Source of the DNA: CAYSPG01 sp964432885
GTDB taxonomy: Bacteria > Bacteroidota > Bacteroidia > AKYH767-A > OLB10
Direction: 5' to 3'
Length of the DNA stretch: 64,000 nucleotides
Assembly: GCA_964432885.1 (NCBI GenBank)
Contig: CAYSPG010000007.1
Span: forward strand, 62,001 to 126,000
Below are positions 58,397 to 64,000 of this stretch, in pieces; positions within the stretch are counted from its first letter, which is position 1, and each line of letters starts with the position of its first letter. The position numbers and the translations under genes were made by a program. Under the pieces are notes generated by a model. That model was not told the DNA's origin. It was given only the letters and a program-made list of their open reading frames with translations, and did not search any database.

Positions 58397-58424
58397 ATCT
58401 TATTTCATTACTATTTTGATAATG

Positions 58425-58521
58425 CAAAGTTCCAACCGCCAGGCAATTGAAAAACTGACCTTAATCAAGTAGCGGATATGATTTAAATCATGACTTAAAA
58501 AAACAGACGGCTTTAATTTTG
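58425..58521. promoter_or_regulatory. Divergent FNR-like control region, HMA gene and uspA operon
   Basis: TGATTTAAATCA (58479-58490) inside the palindrome ATGATTTAAATCAT. Plus strand: TAATTTTG (58514-58521, full match) begins 29.5 bases from the centre and 27 bases before ATG 58541. Minus strand: GAACTTTG (58432-58425, one mismatch) begins 52.5 bases away, the same distance as for hsp20. Confidence 0.7.
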
Positions 58522-58540
58522 TATAACAGAAATTAAAATT

Positions 58541-58819
58541 ATGCTTACCGAAAAAATAACAGTAGCCAACTTAAAATGTGATGGCTGCGCAACTACAATA
58601 AAAAACAAGCTTTCGGCATTTGATGGTGTAAGTAAAGTAGATGTTTTTAATGACGATGATTTAGTAGTGATTGAACATGATGGAAAAACTCCACGTTCAA
58701 TGTTCACACACAAACTTTTATCACTCGGTTATCCTGAAGCTACTGAAGCAAACGGATTGCTTACCCAGATAAAAAGTTATGCAAGTTGCATGGCAGGGAG
58801 GCTAAGCAAGCACGAATAG
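58541..58819 (+). CDS. Small HMA-domain (heavy-metal-associated) protein
   Basis: A 92-residue protein with the ferredoxin-like HMA fold: MLTEKITVANLKCDGCATTIKNKLSAFDGVSKVDV, metal ligands CDGC (C-x-x-C, residues 13-16), then strand VVIEHDGKTPRSMFTHKLLSLGYPE. A C-terminal extension carries one more Cys (SYASCMAGRLSKHE). It resembles copper chaperones; the metal is not proven. It is directly behind a class II FNR-like promoter. Its end overlaps the next gene. Confidence 0.87.
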   Translation: MLTEKITVANLKCDGCATTIKNKLSAFDGVSKVDVFNDDDLVVIEHDGKTPRSMFTHKLLSLGYPEATEANGLLTQIKSYASCMAGRLSKHE

Positions 58820-59940
58820 TTAAAACAGCCTCCATAAAATATTTTTTTTCATTGCTGGTTTTAATACACGGGCTTATTCATCTTATCGGCTTTGCCAAAG
58901 CATTTGGTTATCCCGAATTACAACAGCTTACCAAAGAAATTTCAAAACCAATGGGCTTTGTTTGGCTTGTTGTTGCAGTTTGTTTTGTGGTTGCTTCAGT
59001 TTATTTTATTGCAGGAAATAATTTATGGATGGGGTGGGCATTATTTGCTTCTTGCTGCTCGCAGTTTTTAATTTTTGTTGCATGGCATGATGCAAAATAT
59101 GGAAGTATTGCAAACCTGGTAATTCTAACTGTTTCATTTTTTAACCTTGCTGCTTTACGATTTGAGAATAAATTTTTGATTGATGTTAAAAATAATTTCA
59201 CTCATGAAATCAAAAAAAATGAAAATGTATTATCTGAAGAAGATATAGTGAAATTGCCACCGGTAATAAAAAAGTATTTGCATTATTCAGGCTGCATTGG
59301 AAAACCTAAGGTCTCAAACATCAAAGTAAAATTCTCAGGGCGTATTCGTAAAAACGAAAAATCAGAGTGGATGCCTTTTACTTCTGTTCAATACAACTTT
59401 ATAGATTCTGCTGCGCGTTTATTTTTTATGAAGGCAACTATGAATCGCTTGCCTGTTGCAGGCTATCATTGTTACAAACGTGGTGATGCATTTATGGATA
59501 TACGACTTCTTTCAACAATTAAAGTTCAGGAGCAGAGCGGAAAGGAAATGGGCATTGCCGAAACGGTAACTTTTTTTAACGACATGTGCTGCATGGCACC
59601 CGCAACTTTAATTGATAAAAGAATAAAGTGGCTTTATGCTGATGCTGTTAAAGCAATAGCTGAGTTTACTGTAAATAATATTTCAATTAATGCAGAATTA
59701 TTTTTTAATGATGAAGGAGCGCTTGTTAATTTTATTTCGGATGACAGGTATGCAACAACAGAAAATGGTACAATGGGAAAATTGAAATGGTCAACACCAA
59801 TAAATAACTATACCAACATAAACGGTCACATGGTTGTAAAAAATGCAGATGCAATTTACACGTATCCCGAAGGTGATTTATGTTATGGCCAATTTGTAAC
59901 CGAATGGGTTGAATATAATTGCAAAACAATAAATGAATAA
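58786..59940 (+). CDS. DUF6544-family membrane protein
   Basis: A 384-residue protein. ATG 58786 overlaps the HMA gene by 34 bases; no better start follows before the first helix (FFSLLVLIHGLIHLIGFAKAFGYPELQQLT). Three more helices precede a soluble domain of about 240 residues: LPPVIKKYLHYSGCIGKPKVSNIKVKFSGRIR...WMPFTSVQYNF...ARLFFMKATMNRLPVAGYHCY...DMCCMAPATLIDKRIKW...GALVNFISDDRY, which I recognise as DUF6544. Function unknown; lipocalin-like periplasmic or cytosolic domain is possible. Confidence 0.75.
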   Translation: MHGREAKQARIVKTASIKYFFSLLVLIHGLIHLIGFAKAFGYPELQQLTKEISKPMGFVWLVVAVCFVVASVYFIAGNNLWMGWALFASCCSQFLIFVAWHDAKYGSIANLVILTVSFFNLAALRFENKFLIDVKNNFTHEIKKNENVLSEEDIVKLPPVIKKYLHYSGCIGKPKVSNIKVKFSGRIRKNEKSEWMPFTSVQYNFIDSAARLFFMKATMNRLPVAGYHCYKRGDAFMDIRLLSTIKVQEQSGKEMGIAETVTFFNDMCCMAPATLIDKRIKWLYADAVKAIAEFTVNNISINAELFFNDEGALVNFISDDRYATTENGTMGKLKWSTPINNYTNINGHMVVKNADAIYTYPEGDLCYGQFVTEWVEYNCKTINE

Positions 59941-60418
59941 AGCAAAACCTTTTACTGTTTATGTACTTGTCACGTTGCATCTTATTTTGGGAATGAGTGC
60001 AAGCGGAGGAGGTTTTTTGTTGATGCTTAAACCTGATGGCAGTCTGTTGCAAATGCAGGAGGGTTGGTTAAAAAATTCACCCTTTGAAAATTATTTAATT
60101 CCCGGTGCAATTTTGTTTTTGCTGCTTGGAGTTTTTCCGTTTTGGATTTTATATGGATTGATTTTTAAACCCTCTGTTGCACTAAATAATAAACTCAATA
60201 TTTATAGTTCCATTCATTGGGCATGGACTTATTCTTTGTACGAAGGCATTATTGTAATTACGTGGATAGTGGTGCAAATGATTTTTACAGGATACTTTTG
60301 GTTGCAACCCGTTATTATTTTAATAGGATTATTAATAATTATCTTTACAATGATGCCGCAAACAATAAAACATTTTTCGCTAAACAATATAAGTAGCAGC
60401 AACATTTTCAAATCTTAA
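59933..60418 (+). CDS. Integral membrane protein of unknown function
   Basis: A 161-residue protein with four predicted helices (VYVLVTLHLILGMSASGGGFLL, YLIPGAILFLLLGVFPFWILYGLIF, IIVITWIVVQMIFTGYFWL, IILIGLLIIIFTMM) and the motif SASGGGFLLMLKPDGSLLQMQEGWL between the first two. The pattern GGxxLMxxPDGS resembles small membrane proteins of DoxX-like size in Bacteroidota, with no assigned role. It overlaps the DUF6544 gene by 8 bases (ATGAATAA), so it is coupled to it. Confidence 0.7.
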   Translation: MNKAKPFTVYVLVTLHLILGMSASGGGFLLMLKPDGSLLQMQEGWLKNSPFENYLIPGAILFLLLGVFPFWILYGLIFKPSVALNNKLNIYSSIHWAWTYSLYEGIIVITWIVVQMIFTGYFWLQPVIILIGLLIIIFTMMPQTIKHFSLNNISSSNIFKS

Positions 60419-60440
60419 AAATTAATTAAAAAATAATACT

Positions 60441-60881
60441 ATGAAACAGCCCGAAAATTTTTATGAAAAACTGGCACATAAAGCCACGGTGTTCAGTGGT
60501 TCCACCGCTGCGTTTATGACTGCGTTGCTGGTTATTGCAACATGGTTGATAACAGGTCCGCTTTTTCATTTCTCTGATACATGGCAACTTGTAATTAATA
60601 CAGGCACCACCATCATTACATTTTTAATGGTGTTTCTCATTCAGCGAATGCAAAACAAAGATTCGCGCGCCATTCATCTTAAGCTTAATGAACTTGTTGC
60701 TGCCCTAAAGGGGCCTAGCAACCGGTTAATTGATGTAGAAGACTTGTCGGAGGGAGAGTTGGAAATTTTAGCCAGTTATTATCGCAAACTGGCAGAAATG
60801 GCAAAGCATGAAAAAACACTTTCTGTTTCACACTCCATTGAAGAAGCTACGGAGTTACATAAAGAAAAATACGGGAAGTGA
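60441..60881 (+). CDS. Low-affinity iron permease-like protein
   Basis: A 146-residue protein with two or three membrane helices (STAAFMTALLVIATWLITGPLFHF; WQLVINTGTTIITFLMVFLIQRMQNKDSRAIHLKLNEL) followed by a helical cytoplasmic tail. The block TGTTIITFLMVFLIQxxQNxDxxAxxxKLxEL is diagnostic of the PF04120 family named after fungal Fet4; iron transport by bacterial members is not established. Last gene of the plus-strand run behind the FNR-like promoter at 58479. Confidence 0.88.
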   Translation: MKQPENFYEKLAHKATVFSGSTAAFMTALLVIATWLITGPLFHFSDTWQLVINTGTTIITFLMVFLIQRMQNKDSRAIHLKLNELVAALKGPSNRLIDVEDLSEGELEILASYYRKLAEMAKHEKTLSVSHSIEEATELHKEKYGK

Positions 60882-60887
60882 AATAAA

Positions 60888-61583
60888 TTACTTGCTTATT
60901 ATTTTTCCATCATCCATTTCAATAATGCGCTGTGTGTTTTTAGCAAAGCTATTGTCGTGCGTTACAATTAGTAAGGTTTGATGATACACAGACGTTAGCT
61001 CTTTAAAAATATCAAAAACAATCTTACTGTTTTTACTATCAAGATTTCCGGTAGGCTCATCTCCCATTATTATTAGCGGGTCGTTAATCATGGCACGGGC
61101 AATGGCAACACGCTGTTTTTCTCCTCCTGATAATTGGTTAGCCATTTTTAACGCAAGTTTATCAATACCCAAAATTTGCAGAAGTTCCATAGCTTTCACT
61201 TCAAGTGCTTCTTCTGTAAGTTTTTTTAATTTTAAACCCGGAAGCATTACATTTTTTAAAACAGAAAACTCGTTAAGCAAATAATGAAATTGAAAAACAA
61301 AACCTATTTTTTTATTTCGGATGGCGGCAAGTTCTTTTTCGGTTTTATTATCCATGCATTCATTATCAATAAAAAGTTTTCCGGAGTAATCAGTATCCAT
61401 GGTTGACAGTATATAAAGCAATGTACTTTTTCCGCAACCCGATTTACCTATTACCGAAACAAACTCACCACGGTTAATTTCAAAACTTATTTCTTTTAAA
61501 ATGTCAACTTTAATTGGGTCGTAAAAAGATTTGCTGATAGCAATTGATTCAAGAATTTTTTTTCCTGCCATTTTATTTTCCAC
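60888..61583 (-). CDS. MacB/LolD-type ABC ATPase
   Basis: A 231-residue ATPase: Walker A GKSGCGKST, Q-loop VFQFHYLLNEFSVLKNVMLPGL (the LLxExTxxENVxLP pattern of the MacB/LolD group), signature LSGGEKQRVAIARAM, Walker B LIIMGDEPTGNLDS and switch His VTHD. A start at ATG 61571 (MAGKK) would avoid overlap with the permease end. It powers the permease upstream, and with the adaptor forms an export system. Confidence 0.92.
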   Translation of the reverse strand: MENKMAGKKILESIAISKSFYDPIKVDILKEISFEINRGEFVSVIGKSGCGKSTLLYILSTMDTDYSGKLFIDNECMDNKTEKELAAIRNKKIGFVFQFHYLLNEFSVLKNVMLPGLKLKKLTEEALEVKAMELLQILGIDKLALKMANQLSGGEKQRVAIARAMINDPLIIMGDEPTGNLDSKNSKIVFDIFKELTSVYHQTLLIVTHDNSFAKNTQRIIEMDDGKIISK

Positions 61584-62832
61584 GGATGATAATTACAGGA
61601 TCAATCTTGCTAGCTTTACGAGCCGGAAACCAGCCGGCAAAATAGGTTGTGATAATTGCAAAAATTCCTGCAATAAAATAATATTTTGGGTTGTAATCAA
61701 CTGGAAAAGTTTTAATGGTGGGCAATGCTGCTGTAACAAACGGAACCTGATCTATTAAAGAACTAAGTAAAAAACCAAAAACAAAACCTGCTAATGCACC
61801 AAAAATTCCAATGCTTAATGCAATGGTTAAAAATACTTTTTTTACATCGTTGCCCGAAAAACCTGTTGCTTTTAAAATGGCAATGGTATCCATCTTTTCA
61901 TAAATCATCATGTTAAGAATGTTATAGATGCCAAACCCTGCAACAATCAGCAGCGTAATTCCTACAGCATATGATATGATTGATCGGACATTGCTTCCCG
62001 TTTCGAATTGAGAATTGGCTGTTTGAATATCTTCGGCCTGGGTAGCAAACAGGTTACGGTATTCTGCGGCAACAGCAGGCGCTTGGCTTATATCAAATAA
62101 TTTTACCTGCACATCACTAATATAATTACCCGATTTGCCAAGCAGTTTTTGTGTGGTGGCAATACTGGTGTAACTTTGCACCTTATCCCAATCGGCAATG
62201 CCTGACTGAAAATAGCCCACCACTTTTAACGGAAACCTACCACCACCCGAAGTAGTTACGGTAATTATATCTCCAATTTTAGCTAACATTTTATCGGCAA
62301 CACCTTTACCAAGTATAATACTGTTGGATGTGTTTTTTAAATCAATGTAATTACCAGTGGTAACATAATCTTTAAAAAAAAAGAGACGCGCTTCTTCATC
62401 CACATCCACACCATTTATTAAGCCATTTAAATCAACACTGCCAAGGCTGTAAAAAACCTGTGCCGAAACTTTTGGAGCAACACCTGCTACGCGATTATCT
62501 TGTTTTAACGATTGCATAATGGCTTCAACATTATAAATCTCGTTTCGCACGTTGGCCGGTTTTACTGAACTTACAAAATTGTAGTGATTGCTGTATAGCT
62601 TTGATTCGTTAATAGGTTGCACATCGGCAGGTTTTATTTCATTAAACAAACGAATGTGTGCTGTTCGGTTCACCACCAATCCATCAAGCATTTTGTTTAA
62701 TCCGTTCATAAAACTAAGCAGTGTAATAAACATGGTAATGCCAAAGGTTACTCCAATTGCAGCAACCAATGTTTGCTTAAAGCGGGCAAACAAAAGTGAT
62801 TTTGCAATTTCAGGAATAAGACTCAGTTTCAT
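61573..62832 (-). CDS. MacB/LolC-type ABC permease
   Basis: A 419-residue membrane protein: N-terminal helix (TLVAAIGVTFGITMFITLLSFMNGLNKML), a large periplasmic domain (about 45-280), and three C-terminal helices (ISYAVGITLLIVAGFGIYNILNMMIYEKMDTIAILKATGFSGNDVKKVF; ALAGFVFGFLL; YFIAGIFAIITTYFAGWFPARKASKIDPV). The FtsX-like block IYEKMDTIAILKATG and the PARKAxKxDP ending are diagnostic. Mechanotransmission-type export or lipoprotein extraction; the substrate cannot be told. Confidence 0.92.
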   Translation of the reverse strand: MKLSLIPEIAKSLLFARFKQTLVAAIGVTFGITMFITLLSFMNGLNKMLDGLVVNRTAHIRLFNEIKPADVQPINESKLYSNHYNFVSSVKPANVRNEIYNVEAIMQSLKQDNRVAGVAPKVSAQVFYSLGSVDLNGLINGVDVDEEARLFFFKDYVTTGNYIDLKNTSNSIILGKGVADKMLAKIGDIITVTTSGGGRFPLKVVGYFQSGIADWDKVQSYTSIATTQKLLGKSGNYISDVQVKLFDISQAPAVAAEYRNLFATQAEDIQTANSQFETGSNVRSIISYAVGITLLIVAGFGIYNILNMMIYEKMDTIAILKATGFSGNDVKKVFLTIALSIGIFGALAGFVFGFLLSSLIDQVPFVTAALPTIKTFPVDYNPKYYFIAGIFAIITTYFAGWFPARKASKIDPVIIIRGK

Positions 62833-63917
62833 TTTTTGGCCAAAATAATTTTACTTGTGCTGGTTATACCACTGGTAACTTCAACCAGGTTATAATCCAT
62901 TAAGCCTGTTGTTACTTTTTGCAGTTCACCGTTTTCAAGTACAACCAATGAGTCATTAACCAAAAAATTTCTTGGTATGGTTAAGGTATTTTGTTTGGTA
63001 CGGATAACAATATTTGCTTCAACGGTAAGATTGGGATATAGCAGTGTAGGTTTCTTAATAAAAGTTGCTTCGGCTTTAAATGTTCGTGTACGTTCGTTCA
63101 TCATCGGGTCAATGGATGAAATTATTGCTTCAAACACTTCGCCTTTATAACTATCCATGCGAATTAAAACCTGCTGGCTTGTTTTTATTTTAACAATGTC
63201 GTGCTCATCAACATTCAGTTCAACTAAAAAATCAAGGGCATCGCCAATTACTGCAATGGGTTGCTGAGTAGTAACCAGCTCGTTTTCTTCTTTACTGATA
63301 GAGTACACTTTGCCGTCAACTTCGGTTTTAATGAGTAAATCACTTTCAAGGGTTTGGGTTATAAGCAAATTGTTTTGACTTTGTCCCGATAAAAGTTTTA
63401 ATTGCCTTTGCAAATCATCATACTTTACAATAGCACTTGCCAAAGTAGTTTTTGAATTTTCAAAACTTAGTTCGCGTTGTTCCAATTCAATTTTTGTACC
63501 TATTTTATTTTCCCATAAATTTTTTTGACGTACCAGAAGTAATGAGTCGGTAGCAAACTTTTTTCTTGCAACCCCAATAATATTTTTTAAATCTTCGAGC
63601 TTACTTAGGTTGCTTGCGAAATCTGAATTGGCAGCGGCAAGGCGTGCATTGTCAGTTGTTAATCGTGCATTGTTATTGTTTAATTGAAACAAGGCATCGC
63701 CTTTTTTTACAAGGTCGCCTTCTTTTACAAAGGTGGTTTGTAAAATGCCATTGGATTTTGAAAATACCTGATATTGATTTTTACTTTTAATAATTCCCGA
63801 TGCATAAACCGATTCGGTAATATTTTTTATTTCGGGGCTGATGGATTTATTTTTATTTGTGCACGAGCAAGCAAACAAGATAAAACAAATGTAAAGTATG
63901 ATTTTTCTATGGTTCAT
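62829..63917 (-). CDS. Membrane-fusion (MacA/HlyD-type) adaptor lipoprotein
   Basis: A 362-residue periplasmic adaptor with lipoprotein signal (MNHRKIILYICFILFACSC; lipobox FACS). It has the barrel-sandwich half motif SKSNGILQTTFVKEGDLVKKGDALFQLNN, a helical hairpin (about 75-190), the returning lipoyl half VDGKVYSISKEENELVTTQQPIAVIGD, a beta barrel, and the C-terminal NTLTIPRNFLVNDSLVVLENGELQKVTTG. It links the ABC permease (4-base overlap) to an outer-membrane channel, which is not in the window. From 63918 to the end of the window nothing is seen. Confidence 0.9.
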   Translation of the reverse strand: MNHRKIILYICFILFACSCTNKNKSISPEIKNITESVYASGIIKSKNQYQVFSKSNGILQTTFVKEGDLVKKGDALFQLNNNNARLTTDNARLAAANSDFASNLSKLEDLKNIIGVARKKFATDSLLLVRQKNLWENKIGTKIELEQRELSFENSKTTLASAIVKYDDLQRQLKLLSGQSQNNLLITQTLESDLLIKTEVDGKVYSISKEENELVTTQQPIAVIGDALDFLVELNVDEHDIVKIKTSQQVLIRMDSYKGEVFEAIISSIDPMMNERTRTFKAEATFIKKPTLLYPNLTVEANIVIRTKQNTLTIPRNFLVNDSLVVLENGELQKVTTGLMDYNLVEVTSGITSTSKIILAKK

Positions 63918-64000
63918 AAAGGAAATATGGTAATTGCATTAAAAGCCTTAAAGTTATAATTTCTTTATTTCAATTTATTATAAATCTTTTCTGTTAAATT

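Overview
The window is a 64 kb piece of an AT-rich chromosome from a member of the Bacteroidota. This is inferred from four T9SS-type secreted proteins with C-terminal sorting domains, a fused CcoN-CcoO cytochrome oxidase subunit, promoters of the TAnnTTTG type, MlaEFD and TonB genes of that phylum, and almost no Shine-Dalgarno signal before starts. I see no rRNA, tRNA, CRISPR array, transposase or prophage module. The genes are mostly chromosomal housekeeping and respiratory genes separated by many dispersed palindromic repeats.

Layout. 0-5 kb: two toxin-antitoxin modules (MNT/HEPN and RelE/ParE type) either side of a large leucine-rich-repeat surface protein, then an ArsC-like protein and endonuclease III. 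5-16 kb: fumarase, a TonB-like protein, a hydrolase, a secreted beta-mannosidase, a cytosine-deaminase-like enzyme and a two-subunit xanthine dehydrogenase interrupted by an ORF6N gene. 15.7-26.4 kb: a soluble PAS histidine kinase, a receiver-Crp fusion and a Crp/Fnr regulator (a FixL/FixJ/FixK-like set), followed by a sulfane-sulfur cluster (YgaP-like membrane protein, two rhodaneses, OsmC, thioredoxin, CstB-like persulfide dioxygenase), the copper ATPase CcoI and PdxH. 26.4-31.3 kb: two T9SS surface proteins flanked by a duplicated, decayed pdxH junction. 31.3-37.8 kb: the cbb3 oxidase operon ccoS-ccoNO-ccoQ-ccoP-ccoG-ccoH plus a TauE/SafE-like membrane protein. 37.8-44.6 kb: tryptophanase, a two-component system, and a five-gene set of heme-motif surface and lipoproteins with a DUF5777 barrel and YceI. 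44.7-49.6 kb: homogentisate dioxygenase, HPPD, PaaABC and a pterin synthase. 49.6-64 kb: TSUP permease, Hsp20, SulP transporter, an MlaEFD operon with UspA and a pseudo-beta-lactamase, an HMA protein with DUF6544, and a MacB-type ABC export operon.

The main unifying observation is regulatory. Six intergenic sites of the FNR-type form TGAT-N4-ATCA (one with a single mismatch) lie before ccoS, between cstB-like and ccoI, before the DUF2892 gene, before hmgA, between hsp20 and an eRF1-like gene, and between the HMA gene and the uspA operon. Measured from site centre to the first base of a TAnnTTTG-like -7 element, the distance is 29.5 or 51.5 bp (52.5 in two minus-strand cases), which corresponds to the class II and class I positions of Crp/Fnr activators. 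The likely regulators are the adjacent PAS kinase, REC-Crp and Crp/Fnr genes. Together they suggest a local oxygen- or NO-responsive regulon covering microaerobic respiration, persulfide disposal, stress proteins and oxygen-dependent aromatic catabolism.

A second theme is repeats. A palindromic GC-rich element (reading LTPNPSPRGEG in one frame) sits between genes and also in frame inside three enzyme genes. Several unrelated palindromes abut or supply stop codons of the neighbouring genes.
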